Origin: Pseudomonadota bacterium
GTDB taxonomy: Bacteria; Pseudomonadota; Gammaproteobacteria; Burkholderiales; Burkholderiaceae_C
Direction of reading: 5' to 3'
NCBI GenBank assembly: GCA_018241405.1
Contig: JAFEDY010000003.1
Coordinates: 38,172-102,171, forward strand
Length of the DNA: 64,000 nucleotides
The notes beneath the pieces were generated by a model. The model was not told the origin of the DNA, did not search any database, and saw only the letters and a list, made by a program, of their open reading frames with translations. Position numbers and translations under genes: made by a program. The first letter of the stretch is position 1. The number at the start of each line of letters is the position of its first letter. Shown here piece by piece: positions 37,651 to 47,028 of this stretch.

Positions 37651-40269
37651 GGCATTTGGAGTCGATTGCGCCAAAAAGTCCTGGGCAAAGCGCTGCAGCA
37701 CGCCACCCGCCTCGTACACGCTGACCTCCTCGGCCGTATCCAGGCGGCAGATCACCGGCACGCGGTCGGTCTGGCCGCTCTTGCGGTGGATCACCAGCGT
37801 CAGCTCGGCGCGTGGCTGCAAGTCGCCCTGCACGTCATAGGTCTCGGTGCCGTCCAGTCCCAGCGTCAGGCGCGTGGTGCCGGGTTTGAACTCCAGCGGC
37901 AGCACGCCCATGCCGATCAGGTTGGTGCGGTGGATGCGCTCGAAGCCCTCGGCCACCACGGTTTCCACGCCGGCCAGGCGCACGCCCTTGGCAGCCCAGT
38001 CGCGGCTGGAGCCCTGGCCGTAGTCGGCACCGGCGATGATGATCAGCGGCTGGCGGCGGTTCAGATAGGTTTCGATGGCCTCCCACATGCGCATCACCTG
38101 GCCCTCGGGCTCGACACGGGCGAGCGAGCCTTTTTGGCCCGCCATTTCGTTGACCAGCTGCGGGTTGGCAAAGGTGGCGCGCATGGCGGTGAGGTGGTCG
38201 CCCCGGTGCGTGGCGTAGGAGTTGAAGTCCTCTTGCGGCAGGCCCATCTTCGCCAGGTATTCGCCCGCTGCGCTGTCCGCCAGGATGGCGTTGGACGGCG
38301 AGAGGTGGTCGGTGGTGATGTTGTCCGGCAGGATGGCCAGCGGGCGCATGTCGTGCAGCGTACGCGGGAAGGCCGCGAGCGCGCCCACGCCCTCCGTGTC
38401 CCAGTAGGGCGGGCGGCGGATGTAGGTGGACTGCGCGCGCCAGTCGTACTGCGGGCTCACGCGCTGGCCGTCGTCCTTGCGGATGGCAAACATGGGCTCG
38501 TAGACCTTGCGGAACTGCTCCGGCTTGACGGCCTGGAGGGCGATGGCGTCGATCTCCTCGTCGCTGGGCCACAGATCCTTGAGGCGGATTTCCTTGCCGT
38601 CGGCCACGCCCAGCACGTCGTTCTCGATGTCAAAGCGCACCGTGCCCGCGATCGCATAGGCCACCACCAGCGGCGGCGAGGCCAGGAAGGCCTGCTTGGC
38701 GTAGGGGTGGATGCGTCCATCGAAGTTGCGGTTGCCCGAGAGCACGGCCGTGGCGTACAGGTCGCGTTCGATGATCTCCTGCTGGATTCGGGGGGCGAGC
38801 GCGCCGCTCATGCCGTTGCAGGTGGTGCAGGCAAAGCCGACGATGCCAAAGCCCAGCGCCTCCAGGTCACCCAGGAGCCCGGCTTCCTGCAGGTACAGCT
38901 CCACGGCCTTGGAGCCGGGCGCGAGCGAGGTCTTGACCCAGGGCTTGCGCACCAAACCGAGGCGACGCGCATTGCGCGCCAGCAGCGCGGCGGCGATCAC
39001 GTTGCGCGGATTGCTGGTGTTGGTGCAGCTGGTGATGGCGGCGATGATGACGGCGCCATCGGGCAACAGGCCCTGCGCCTCCTGCGCCTGGGCCTTGTCC
39101 AGGCCGACGGCAATGCCGCGTTCGGCCAGCGCCGTGGTCGGCAGGCGGCGGTGCGGGTTGCTCGGGCCCGCCATGTTGCGCACCACGCTGGACAGGTCGA
39201 AGGACAGCACGCGCTCGTATTCGGCGCTTTGCAGGGCGGTGCTCCAGAAGCCCGCCGTCTTGGCGTAGGTTTCCACCAGCTTCACCTGCTCAGGCGCACG
39301 GTCGGTCAGCCGCAGGTAGTCGGTGGTCTGCTGGTCGATATAGAACAGCGCGGCCGTGGCGCCGTACTCGGGGCACATGTTGGAGATGGTGGCGCGGTCG
39401 CCGATCGACAGGCTGACCGCGCCCTCGCCGAAGAACTCCACGTAGGCGCCCACCACCTTTTCCTTGCGCAGGAACTCGGTCAGCGCGAGCGCAATGTCGG
39501 TGGCGGTGATGCCGCTCTGGCGCTTGCCGGTGAGCTTGACGCCCACGATGTCCGGCAGACGCATCCAGCTGGCGCGGCCCAGCATCACGTTCTCGGCCTC
39601 CAGCCCGCCCACGCCCACGGCGATCACGCCCAGCGCGTCCACATGCGGCGTGTGGCTGTCGGTGCCGACGCAGGTGTCGGGGAAGGCAACTTTTCCAAGT
39701 TCATCGTCCTGCACGTAGACCACGGGCGACATCTTCTCCAGGTTGATCTGGTGCATGATGCCGTTGCCCGCCGGGATCACATCCACATTCGCAAAGGCCT
39801 TCTTCGTCCACTCGATGAAGTGAAAGCGGTCTTCGTTGCGCCTATCCTCGATGGCGCGGTTCTTGGCAAACGCCTCGGGGTCGAAGCCGCCGCACTCCAC
39901 GGCCAGCGAATGGTCCACGATGAGCTGCACCGGCACTACCGGGTTCACGGCCGCCGGGTCGCCCCCCTCCTTGGCAATCGCGTCGCGCAGCCCCGCCAGA
40001 TCGACCAGCGCCGTCTGGCCCAGGATGTCGTGGCACACCACGCGCACGGGGAACCAGGGGAAGTCCGTGTCGCGCCTGCGCTCTATCAGCTGACGCAGGT
40101 AGTCGTTCAACTGCGCCGGGTCGGCGCGGCGCACCAGGTTCTCGGCGTGCACGCGGGCGGTGTAGGGCAGCCTTGCCCAGGCGCCGGGGCGAAGAGCATC
40201 GACGGCGGCGCGGGCGTCGTAGTAGTGCAGGGCGGTGCCGGGCAGCGGCTTGCGGTAGGGAGAAGTCAT
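37642..40269 (-). CDS. acnD: Fe/S-dependent 2-methylcitrate dehydratase AcnD
   Basis: An 875-residue aconitase-superfamily enzyme that dehydrates 2-methylcitrate, working with PrpF in place of PrpD. Cluster-binding cysteines appear in AITSCTNTSNP and ACTTCNGMSG. QLIVDHSLAV, GTDSHTPHVDALG and GADYGQGSSRDWAAKG are aconitase signatures. Length and the NPVVPVQLIVDHSLAVE segment fit AcnD rather than AcnA. The ATG at 40267-40269 fits better than an upstream TTG that would add four residues. It lies between a Bug gene and prpF. The stop is formed inside a dispersed repeat fragment. Confidence 0.95.
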   Translation of the reverse strand: MTSPYRKPLPGTALHYYDARAAVDALRPGAWARLPYTARVHAENLVRRADPAQLNDYLRQLIERRRDTDFPWFPVRVVCHDILGQTALVDLAGLRDAIAKEGGDPAAVNPVVPVQLIVDHSLAVECGGFDPEAFAKNRAIEDRRNEDRFHFIEWTKKAFANVDVIPAGNGIMHQINLEKMSPVVYVQDDELGKVAFPDTCVGTDSHTPHVDALGVIAVGVGGLEAENVMLGRASWMRLPDIVGVKLTGKRQSGITATDIALALTEFLRKEKVVGAYVEFFGEGAVSLSIGDRATISNMCPEYGATAALFYIDQQTTDYLRLTDRAPEQVKLVETYAKTAGFWSTALQSAEYERVLSFDLSSVVRNMAGPSNPHRRLPTTALAERGIAVGLDKAQAQEAQGLLPDGAVIIAAITSCTNTSNPRNVIAAALLARNARRLGLVRKPWVKTSLAPGSKAVELYLQEAGLLGDLEALGFGIVGFACTTCNGMSGALAPRIQQEIIERDLYATAVLSGNRNFDGRIHPYAKQAFLASPPLVVAYAIAGTVRFDIENDVLGVADGKEIRLKDLWPSDEEIDAIALQAVKPEQFRKVYEPMFAIRKDDGQRVSPQYDWRAQSTYIRRPPYWDTEGVGALAAFPRTLHDMRPLAILPDNITTDHLSPSNAILADSAAGEYLAKMGLPQEDFNSYATHRGDHLTAMRATFANPQLVNEMAGQKGSLARVEPEGQVMRMWEAIETYLNRRQPLIIIAGADYGQGSSRDWAAKGVRLAGVETVVAEGFERIHRTNLIGMGVLPLEFKPGTTRLTLGLDGTETYDVQGDLQPRAELTLVIHRKSGQTDRVPVICRLDTAEEVSVYEAGGVLQRFAQDFLAQSTPNAHA

Positions 40270-40285
40270 CGTGGGGGTCAAAAAG

Positions 40286-41266
40286 CTATTGGCTGCGAAT
40301 GTTGTTGTCGCGCACGACCTTGCCGTAGCGCGGAATCTCGGACTGGATCAGCGCCCCGAACTGCTCCGGCTTGCCGCCCGCGGGCGACACGCCAGTGGGT
40401 TCGAGCTTGGCGATCAGTTCCTTGGACTTGAGGCCCGCGTCCAGCGCGCCGTTGAGCGTGGCCAGCACGGCGGGCGGCAGATCCTTGGGGGCGATCAGCC
40501 CATGCCAGGCGACCACGTCGTAGTCGGGCAGGCCGCCGGCCTCGGCCACCGAGGGAATGTCGGGATAGGCCGGCAGGCGCTGCGCCGTGGTGACGGCCAG
40601 CGCGCGCAGCTTGCCCGATTTGACATGTTGCATCAGCGCCTCGGTGCCGGCCACCAGCATGTCCACGCTGCCCGCCAGCAGGTCGGTGACGGCCGGCCCC
40701 GTGCCCTTGTAGGGCACATGCGTGGCCTTGACGCCGGCCATGCCGAACAGGTATTCGGTCACCACATGCAGATGGCTGCCGTTGCCCGCCGATGCAAACG
40801 TGAGCTTGCCCGGGTTCTGGCGGCCATAGGCCAGCAGCTCCTGCAGGTTTTTGACCGGCAGGTTGCCGTTGACGCAGACCACGTAGGCGCCGCGCGAGAG
40901 CTGAATCACCGGCGTCATGTCGGCCACCGGGTCGAAGCGCAGCTTGTACAGCGCCGGGTTGACGGTGTAGCTGCCCGCGACGAGCAGCAGGGTGTAGCCG
41001 TCGGCCGGGGTGCGCAACGCGTACTCGGTGCCCAGTGTGCCGCCCGCGCCGGGGCGGTTGTCCACGATGGCGGACTGGGCCAGGCGCTCGGTGAGCACGG
41101 TGGCGGCCACCCGGGCAATGAAGTCCGAGCCGCCGCCGGGCGCGAAGGGGCAGACGATCTTGATCGGCTTGGACGGAAACCTGTCCTGCGCCAGCGCTGC
41201 AAAGGGCGCGGGCAGGGCCAGGCCGGCCAGCGTGGCATGGAATTGGCGGCGGGTGAAAGCGGTCAC
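40286..41266 (-). CDS. Bug/TctC-family periplasmic binding protein (second copy)
   Basis: A 326-residue Bug protein. MTAFTRRQFHATLAGLALP carries a twin-arginine-like TRRQF motif, so export may go through the Tat system. [52 protein letters not shown] and PDIPSVAEAGGLPDYD are family motifs. It is distinct from the Bug protein at 35.4 kb. It sits between prpC and acnD in the same direction, 16 bases before acnD, so it is part of the transcript. The ligand may be 2-methylcitrate, citrate or a dicarboxylate. No partner permease is in view. Confidence 0.93.
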   Translation of the reverse strand: MTAFTRRQFHATLAGLALPAPFAALAQDRFPSKPIKIVCPFAPGGGSDFIARVAATVLTERLAQSAIVDNRPGAGGTLGTEYALRTPADGYTLLLVAGSYTVNPALYKLRFDPVADMTPVIQLSRGAYVVCVNGNLPVKNLQELLAYGRQNPGKLTFASAGNGSHLHVVTEYLFGMAGVKATHVPYKGTGPAVTDLLAGSVDMLVAGTEALMQHVKSGKLRALAVTTAQRLPAYPDIPSVAEAGGLPDYDVVAWHGLIAPKDLPPAVLATLNGALDAGLKSKELIAKLEPTGVSPAGGKPEQFGALIQSEIPRYGKVVRDNNIRSQ

Positions 41267-41336
41267 GGTATGTCTCCTGTGGTTATGTATGCCGCCGCAC
41301 TGTAATTCGAGTGCCTGCCTGACATGCGCGAAGGGT

Positions 41337-42503
41337 TCAAGCGCGCTGCTCCAGCGGTACGAACTCTTGATCTTCCGGCCCCGTGTAGTTGGCGCTGGGG
41401 CGGATGATCTTGTTGTCCTGGCGCTGCTCGATCACATGCGCCGCCCAGCCGCTGGTGCGGGCGATGACGAACAGCGGCGTGAACATGGCGGTGGGCACCT
41501 GCATCATGTGGTAGCTCACGGCGCTGAACCAGTCGAGGTTGGGGAACATCTTCTTCACCTCCCACATCACGCCCTCCAGCCGCTCGGCAATGTCGAACAT
41601 CTTGCGGTTGCCGGCGTCCTCGGACAGGCGCCGGGCCACGCCCTTGATGACGACGTTGCGCGGGTCGCTCACGGTGTAGACCGGGTGGCCGAAGCCGATC
41701 ACCACCTCCTTGGCCTGCACGCGGCGGCGGATGTCGGCCTCGGCCGCGTCGGGGCTGTCGTAGCGCTTCTGCACCTCGAAGGCGACCTCGTTGGCGCCGC
41801 CATGCTTGGGGCCGCGCAGCGCGCCAATGGCGCCGGCAATGCTCGAATACATGTCGCTGCCCGTGCCGGCGATCACGCGCGCCGTGAAGGTGCTGGCGTT
41901 GAACTCATGCTCGGCATACAGGTTCAGCGAGGTGTGCATGGCGCGCACCCAATGCGCATCGGGCGTTGCGCCATGCAGCAGGTGCAGGAAATGCCCGCCT
42001 ATGGAGTCGTCATTGGTCTCCACGGCGATGCGCCGGCCCGAATTGCTGAAGTGGTACCAGTACAGCAGCATGGAGCCCAGGCAGGCCATGAGCCGGTCGG
42101 CAATGTCGCGCGCGCCCGGCAGGTTGTGGTCGTCCTTCTCGGGCAGGGCACAGCCCAGGGCCGATACGCCCGTGCGCATCACGTCCATGGGGTGGCTGGC
42201 GGCGGGCAGCTGCTCCAGGGCGACTTTTACGCTGGCGGGCAGGCCGCGCAGGGCCTTGAGCTTCTGCCTGTAGCCGGCCAGCTCGGCGCGCGTGGGCAGC
42301 TTGCCGTGTACCAGCAGGTGGGCCACCTCCTCGAACTCGCAGACCTCGGCAACGTCCAGGATGTCGTAGCCGCGGTAATGCAGGTCGTTGCCCGTGCGGC
42401 CCACGGTGCATAGCGCCGTATTGCCGGCGGTGACGCCCGAGAGGGCGACGGATTTCTTGGCCCGCGGCGCGGCGGGCTGGGGCAGGGTGGCGACGGTGTT
42501 CAT
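41337..42503 (-). CDS. prpC: 2-methylcitrate synthase
   Basis: A 388-residue citrate-synthase-fold enzyme that condenses propionyl-CoA with oxaloacetate. [25 protein letters not shown] is typical of PrpC. Catalytic residues are in [10 protein letters not shown] (His), [13 protein letters not shown] (His) and [13 protein letters not shown] (Asp). It starts the methylcitrate cycle. The ATG at 42501-42503 overlaps the upstream thioesterase stop by four bases. A 70-base gap separates it from the next Bug gene. Confidence 0.95.
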   Translation of the reverse strand: MNTVATLPQPAAPRAKKSVALSGVTAGNTALCTVGRTGNDLHYRGYDILDVAEVCEFEEVAHLLVHGKLPTRAELAGYRQKLKALRGLPASVKVALEQLPAASHPMDVMRTGVSALGCALPEKDDHNLPGARDIADRLMACLGSMLLYWYHFSNSGRRIAVETNDDSIGGHFLHLLHGATPDAHWVRAMHTSLNLYAEHEFNASTFTARVIAGTGSDMYSSIAGAIGALRGPKHGGANEVAFEVQKRYDSPDAAEADIRRRVQAKEVVIGFGHPVYTVSDPRNVVIKGVARRLSEDAGNRKMFDIAERLEGVMWEVKKMFPNLDWFSAVSYHMMQVPTAMFTPLFVIARTSGWAAHVIEQRQDNKIIRPSANYTGPEDQEFVPLEQRA

Positions 42504-42910
42504 GGGGCTTCCTGTGGGGATGAATGGAGATGGGAATACGTGGCGCTCATGGCGCGGGGCCGGCCCGTGGCGTCGACGGCCACCAGCTCGAAGATGCCCT
42601 GCAGCACCATGTCGGGCGCGCAGCCCGGCGCCTCGGCCAGGCCGTGCACGCACACGGTGAGCGAGCTGCGGCCCATGCGGCTGACCCAGGCGCGCAGCGC
42701 CAGCGCCCGGCCCACGGGCACGGGTGCCAGGAACTGCACGCCGGTCACGGCGGCCATCACCACCTCGCAGCCGGCGGCCTGGCGCGCGGCAATGAAGGCC
42801 GCACGCGCCAGCCGCTGCAGGCCCTGGCCCGCGAACAGCGTGCCGTGGTGGTTGGAGTCTTCGGGAAAGACCATGTCCTTCGTCTCGACGGTGCCTGGGG
42901 GTCTTGTCAT
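42500..42910 (-). CDS. Acyl-CoA thioesterase, hotdog fold
   Basis: A 136-residue acyl-CoA hydrolase of the YciA/ACOT group. [19 protein letters not shown] holds the N-x-x-G catalytic loop, and [19 protein letters not shown] and [10 protein letters not shown] follow. It is the first gene of the methylcitrate operon and overlaps prpC. It may release CoA from excess propionyl-CoA or another toxic acyl-CoA. The start ATG at 42908-42910 is 102 bases from the divergent regulator. Confidence 0.88.
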   Translation of the reverse strand: MTRPPGTVETKDMVFPEDSNHHGTLFAGQGLQRLARAAFIAARQAAGCEVVMAAVTGVQFLAPVPVGRALALRAWVSRMGRSSLTVCVHGLAEAPGCAPDMVLQGIFELVAVDATGRPRAMSATYSHLHSSPQEAP

Positions 42911-43012
42911 ACTTCGCAATCTACGCACAATAGGCACCCCCGGAAAGCCCTGAATTGGCGAATGAATGTGAAGGCTTGATGGGTGTTTTGTGAATTTTGT
43001 GAAAGACCGGCA
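42911..43012. promoter_or_regulatory. Control region between the methylcitrate operon and its regulator
   Basis: The 102-base gap contains an exact tandem repeat TTTTGTGAA-TTTTGTGAA at 42986-43003, ending nine bases before the regulator ATG. Regulators of this class bind short AT-rich repeats near their own start, so this is the best candidate operator. The promoters are not clear. Confidence 0.45.
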
Positions 43013-44473
43013 ATGAAGAAGACCTTCATGGGCGTGCGCCTGCGGCGCCTGCGCGAGGAGCGGGGCCTGACCCAGGTGGCGCTGGCGCGCGCGCTCGACC
43101 TCTCGGCGAGCTACCTGAACCAGATCGAGCAGAACCAGCGCCCGCTCACGGTGCCCGTGCTGCTCAAGATCAACGCGGTGTTCGGCGTGGACGTGCAGCG
43201 CTTTTCCGACGACGACGAGGCGCGCCTGATCGCCGGCCTGCGCGACGTGCTGGCCGACATGCCCGCGGGCGCGGCGGCCGATGCCGTGTCGCTGGCCGAG
43301 ATGCGCGAGCTGGCCGCCAACATGCCCGCCGTGGCGCGCACGCTGCTGGCGCTGCACCGCGGCCGCGCCGAGGCGCGCGAGCGCCTGGAGGCGCTGTCGG
43401 CCCACTACGGCGACGAGCGCGGCGGCGCGGCCGGCGCCGCCCACGCGCCGCCCATGGCCTACGAGGAGGTGCGCGACTTCTTCTTCGCGCGCCACAACCA
43501 TATCGCCGAACTGGACGACGCGGCCGAGCGCCTGGCCGGCCAGTGGCAGTTGGTGCCCGGTGCGCCCGAGGTCGGGCTGCAGCAGCGGCTGGAGCAGGCC
43601 CATGGCGTGCGCGTGTCGCTGCTCTCCGATGGCCAGGCCGGGCAGGAACAGGACGACGCGGGCGAGGCCACGCAACGCCGCTACGACGCCGCCGCGCGCG
43701 TGCTCTACCTGTCACCCACGCTGCGGCCCGCGCAGCGCGCCTTCCAGATGGCGACGCAGCTCGCCTTCCTGGAGATGCCGCAGGAGCTGCAGCGCTGCGT
43801 GGACGCGGCGCAGCTCTCGGGCGATGCGGCGCGCGCGCTGGCGCGCATCGGCCTGGCCAACTACTTCGCGGGTGCGCTGCTGCTGCCCTATGCGCCGTTC
43901 CTGCAGTCGGCCGAGGCCCTGCACTACGACATCGAGCGCCTGGCGCAGCGCTGGGCCGTGGGCTTCGAGACCGTGTGCCACCGCCTGTCCACGCTGCAGC
44001 GCCCGGGCGCGCGCGGCGTGCCCTTCTTCTTCATCCGCGTGGACCGTGCCGGCAACATCAGCAAGCGCCAGTCGGCCACGCATTTCCACTTCAGCAAGAT
44101 CGGCGGCACCTGCCCGCTGTGGAACGTGTACGAGGCCTTCGCCCAGCCCGGGCGCATCGTGCGCCAACTGGCGCGCATGCCCGACGGCCGTGCCTACCTG
44201 TGGATCGCGCGCACCGTCTCGCGAAGCGCCGGCGGCTGGGGCGCGCCGGGCAAGACCTTTTCGGTGGCCCTGGGCTGCGACGTGCAGCACGCGCCGCAAC
44301 TGGTCTACGCCCGCGGCCTGGACCTGGCCGACCCCGAGGCACCCGTGCCCATAGGCATGGGCTGCAAGGTCTGCGAGCGCACGGCCTGCCCGCAGCGGGC
44401 CTTTCCGCCCATCGGGCGGGCGCTGGAGGTCAATGAGAACCGCAGCGGGCTGGCGCCGTACCGGGTGGCATGA
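43013..44473 (+). CDS. Short-chain acyl-CoA-type transcription regulator (XRE / ScfR family)
   Basis: A 486-residue regulator. An XRE helix-turn-helix spans about 7-62 (LREERGLTQVALARALDLSA, YLNQIEQNQRPL). An IrrE/DUF2083-like region about 150-270 includes RAFQMATQLAFLE. The C-terminal domain ends with GMGCKVCERTACPQRAFP. This is the architecture of RamB/PrpR/ScfR regulators, which sense short-chain acyl-CoAs and control propionate or acetate genes. The C-terminal cysteines correspond to those reported to carry an iron-sulfur cluster in mycobacterial PrpR. The ATG at 43013 is preferred over an in-frame GTG at 42983 that would lie in the repeat. It diverges from the methylcitrate operon and is its likely regulator. 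Confidence 0.9.
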   Translation: MKKTFMGVRLRRLREERGLTQVALARALDLSASYLNQIEQNQRPLTVPVLLKINAVFGVDVQRFSDDDEARLIAGLRDVLADMPAGAAADAVSLAEMRELAANMPAVARTLLALHRGRAEARERLEALSAHYGDERGGAAGAAHAPPMAYEEVRDFFFARHNHIAELDDAAERLAGQWQLVPGAPEVGLQQRLEQAHGVRVSLLSDGQAGQEQDDAGEATQRRYDAAARVLYLSPTLRPAQRAFQMATQLAFLEMPQELQRCVDAAQLSGDAARALARIGLANYFAGALLLPYAPFLQSAEALHYDIERLAQRWAVGFETVCHRLSTLQRPGARGVPFFFIRVDRAGNISKRQSATHFHFSKIGGTCPLWNVYEAFAQPGRIVRQLARMPDGRAYLWIARTVSRSAGGWGAPGKTFSVALGCDVQHAPQLVYARGLDLADPEAPVPIGMGCKVCERTACPQRAFPPIGRALEVNENRSGLAPYRVA

Positions 44474-44681
44474 CGGTCCGAGAGGCGTTCACAGGGGCCG
44501 TGCTGCACTGGAAAAATGCGCGCCGCAGCCCAGGTGATGGCTGGGTCTGTGCAATTCATGAATGGATGAATTTGGGCGATTCTTTTGGCCGCCATCAATT
44601 GGCCATCACGCGCCTGACGCTATGGAATGGGTAGCCGCAAGAACCACGGATTGCACCACAAGCAGGCAAATAGTATTGACG

Positions 44682-44689
44682 TGTATACA
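44682..44689. promoter_or_regulatory. TGTATACA palindrome upstream of the NTF2-like gene
   Basis: An eight-base perfect palindrome immediately after TTGACG (44676-44681), 50 bases before the start. It resembles the half-sites of GntR-type operators and may mark a regulated promoter. No regulator gene is adjacent. Confidence 0.3.
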
Positions 44690-44738
44690 GTGAATGCATG
44701 CAAAACAGGCCCTATGCTTGCCGGACAAGGAGATTTTC

Positions 44739-45128
44739 ATGCACACAGAACACCTGACTACCCACCCTGAAGAAGCCGCCGTACGTATTCCGCTGGAGTT
44801 GTACATGCGCGGCCACGCCGAGGACAGCGCTGCACATATGCGCGCCGCCTTCCTGCCTACGGCGCGCCTGGAGAGCGTGCGCGAAGGGCCGTTGACCTCC
44901 TGGGATCTGGACTTTTACTGCCAGCGCTTCAAGAACCAGCCCGCTGCCGACGAGGCGCAGCGCCGCCGTTACGTCGAGAGCCTGGACATCGTGGCCACGG
45001 CCGCCATGGCCAAGGTGATTCTGGAGCATGGCGCCGTCACCTTCACCGACTACTTCGTGCTGCTCAAGACCGAGCAGGGCTGGAAGATTGCCAACAAGGT
45101 ATTCCACGCCCAGCCCAAGGCGCAGTGA
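44739..45128 (+). CDS. NTF2-like (putative lumazine-binding) small protein
   Basis: A 129-residue single-domain protein of the SnoaL/NTF2-like superfamily. IPLELYMRGHAEDSAAHMRAAFLPTARLE is the first helix pair of the Lumazine_bd_2 group. VTFTDYFVLLKTEQGWKIANKVF is the closing beta-sheet strand pair. AAGGAG lies 9-10 bases before the ATG at 44739. Homologues are of unknown function, and the cone-shaped fold binds small molecules or does simple catalysis. The gene stands alone, with an unusual 265-base leader. Confidence 0.85.
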   Translation: MHTEHLTTHPEEAAVRIPLELYMRGHAEDSAAHMRAAFLPTARLESVREGPLTSWDLDFYCQRFKNQPAADEAQRRRYVESLDIVATAAMAKVILEHGAVTFTDYFVLLKTEQGWKIANKVFHAQPKAQ

Positions 45129-45161
45129 CGTAGAGCCCGCGACGAATCCGACCGAGGCCGG

Positions 45162-45605
45162 CTATGGTTTGCCGGGCGGATCGTCGTCCAGCGACGCGCT
45201 CCAGCGGTCGCCCCAGCCGTGGCGCAGCTCGTCCATGCTGCGCCGGTCGCGCTTGGTGGGCCGGCCCTCGCGCAGGTCGGCGGCGGGCTCGGGGGCGAGG
45301 CGCCGGGCCTCGGCGGCCTGGGCGCGGGCGCTGAGGCTCTCGGACGTTTCCTCGTACAACTGCTGCGCCACGGGCGCGGGGCCGCGGTAGTTGCTCAAGG
45401 ACCGCACCACCACCGTGCGCGGCACCTGGCCCTGGCGCAGGGCCACGGTGTCACCCGCACGCAGCTCGCGCGCGGCCTTGGCGGCCTGGCCGTTGACGGT
45501 GACGCGGCCCTTGCCAATCTCTTCCACGGCCAGGCTGCGGGTTTTGTAGAAGCGCGCGCACCACAGCCATTTGTCCAGGCGCATGGAATCGGGGGGCGTC
45601 GTCAT
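45162..45605 (-). CDS. hslR: Heat-shock protein 15 homologue, S4 RNA-binding domain
   Basis: A 147-residue protein with an S4 domain. MRLDKWLWCARFYKTRSLA and GRVTVNGQAAKAARELRAGD are Hsp15 signatures. A basic tail follows (EGRPTKRDRRSMDEL). Hsp15 binds stalled 50S subunits carrying nascent tRNA and helps recycle them. The ATG at 45603-45605 lies 19 bases after the tctE-like stop, so readthrough from that operon is possible. The longer upstream frame is a shadow of the kinase gene. Confidence 0.93.
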   Translation of the reverse strand: MTTPPDSMRLDKWLWCARFYKTRSLAVEEIGKGRVTVNGQAAKAARELRAGDTVALRQGQVPRTVVVRSLSNYRGPAPVAQQLYEETSESLSARAQAAEARRLAPEPAADLREGRPTKRDRRSMDELRHGWGDRWSASLDDDPPGKP

Positions 45606-45624
45606 GGGCGTGATTGTGCCGCCG

Positions 45625-47028
45625 TCACGGCTGGGCCAGCGGCAGGCGCACCACGGCGTCCAGCCCCAGCGCGCGCGCACCCTGGCGGCGGTTGGTCAGG
45701 GCAATGCTGCCGCCCAGGGCCTGCACGATCTCCTGGCAGATGGCCAGGCCCAGGCCCGAGCCCTTGCGCACGTCGCCGGCCGAGAAGGGCTCGAACAGCC
45801 GCGTGGCCAGCTCGTCGTCGATGCCGGGGCCGGCGTCGGCGATCGTGAGCACGACCTCGCCGCCGTCGGCATGCAGCGTCACCGATAGTTCGGTAGCGGG
45901 CGGTGCGTGGCGTATGGCGTTGTGCAGCAGGTTGCGGCACAGTTCGCGCAGCATCCAGTCGTGGGCGCGTATGGCGGCGGGCTGGGTGTCTATGCCGAAG
46001 TCCAGGTCGCCCTGGGCGATCAGCGGCGACAGGTCCAGCGCCACCTCGCGCAGCACCGCGTCGAGCCGCGTCACGGGCAGCGCGCCCTGCTGGCGCAGTT
46101 GCTCGACCTTGGCCAGGGCCAGCATCTGGTTGGCCAGCTGGGTGGCGCGCTCCACGGTGTCGCCGATTTCGTGCAGCGCCTGATCGGGCGGCAGGTCGCC
46201 GCGCAGGGCGGACTGCACCTGGGTCTTGAGCACGGCCAGCGGCGTGCGCAGCTGGTGCGAGGCGTCGCGCACAAAGCGTTTCTGGTGCGCCAGCAGGCGC
46301 GACAGGCGCTGCATGACGGCATTCGTGGCGGCGATCAGCGGCTGCAGCTCGCGCGGCGCGGTGGGGGCGGTGATGGGCGACAGGTCGCCCTCGGCGCGCT
46401 CCTGCAGGGCGCTGCTCAGCTGGCGCACCGGCCGCGTGGCGCGCTGCACCACCAGCACCACGATGGCGGCGATCAGCGCCAGCAGCAGGGCCTGGCGCGC
46501 CAGCGTGTCGCGCAGGATCTGCAGCGCCGCGGCGTGGCGCAGCTCCAGCGTCTCGGCCACCTGGACTACGGCCATGCCGCGGCCGTCGCTGCTTGCCACG
46601 GGCTGCAGCAGCGCCGCCACGCGCACCGGGCGGCCGCGAAAGCTGGCGTTGTAGAAGTCCACCAGCGCCGCATAGGGCGGGCGCTGGGCGATGCGGCCCT
46701 GCCAGGCCGGCAGCTCGTCAAAGCCTGAGATCAGGTCACCGCGCAGACTGGAGACGCGGTAGTACATGCGACTTTGGTTATCGGCCTCGAAGGCCTCCAG
46801 CGCCGCGTAGGGCACAGTGACGCGCAACTGGGCCTGGTCGTCATAGCCGCGTACGTCGATCTGCTCGCTGATGGTCTTGGCAGAGGCCAGCAGCGTGCGG
46901 TCATAGGCCGTGTTCAGTGCCCCCAGCGCCTGGTGGTACAGGCTGTAAGTGTTCAGGCCCACGAAGAGCAGCGTGGGCAGCAAGATGCCCAGCAGCAGCT
47001 GGCGGCGCAGTGATTGCTGGCGCGTCAT
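45625..47028 (-). CDS. tctE: Sensor histidine kinase, TctE-like
   Basis: A 467-residue kinase. A first helix lies about 10-30, followed by a periplasmic sensor region of some 130 residues (2CSK_N type, as in TctE). A second helix is near 175-195, then a HAMP-like linker. The phosphoacceptor is in RDASHQLRTPLAVL. ATP-site boxes are NLLHNAIRHAP, DAGPGID, LFEPFSAGD and GSGLGLAICQ. TctE senses tricarboxylates for its partner TctD. The four-base overlap with the response regulator gene couples the pair. No tctCBA genes adjoin it; the nearest Bug proteins are in the methylcitrate cluster. Confidence 0.85.
   Translation of the reverse strand: MTRQQSLRRQLLLGILLPTLLFVGLNTYSLYHQALGALNTAYDRTLLASAKTISEQIDVRGYDDQAQLRVTVPYAALEAFEADNQSRMYYRVSSLRGDLISGFDELPAWQGRIAQRPPYAALVDFYNASFRGRPVRVAALLQPVASSDGRGMAVVQVAETLELRHAAALQILRDTLARQALLLALIAAIVVLVVQRATRPVRQLSSALQERAEGDLSPITAPTAPRELQPLIAATNAVMQRLSRLLAHQKRFVRDASHQLRTPLAVLKTQVQSALRGDLPPDQALHEIGDTVERATQLANQMLALAKVEQLRQQGALPVTRLDAVLREVALDLSPLIAQGDLDFGIDTQPAAIRAHDWMLRELCRNLLHNAIRHAPPATELSVTLHADGGEVVLTIADAGPGIDDELATRLFEPFSAGDVRKGSGLGLAICQEIVQALGGSIALTNRRQGARALGLDAVVRLPLAQP

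Noticed and set aside
37603..40431. 942-codon open frame antisense to acnD
   Set aside because: The sense frame encodes a full AcnD with all aconitase motifs. The antisense product is low-complexity.
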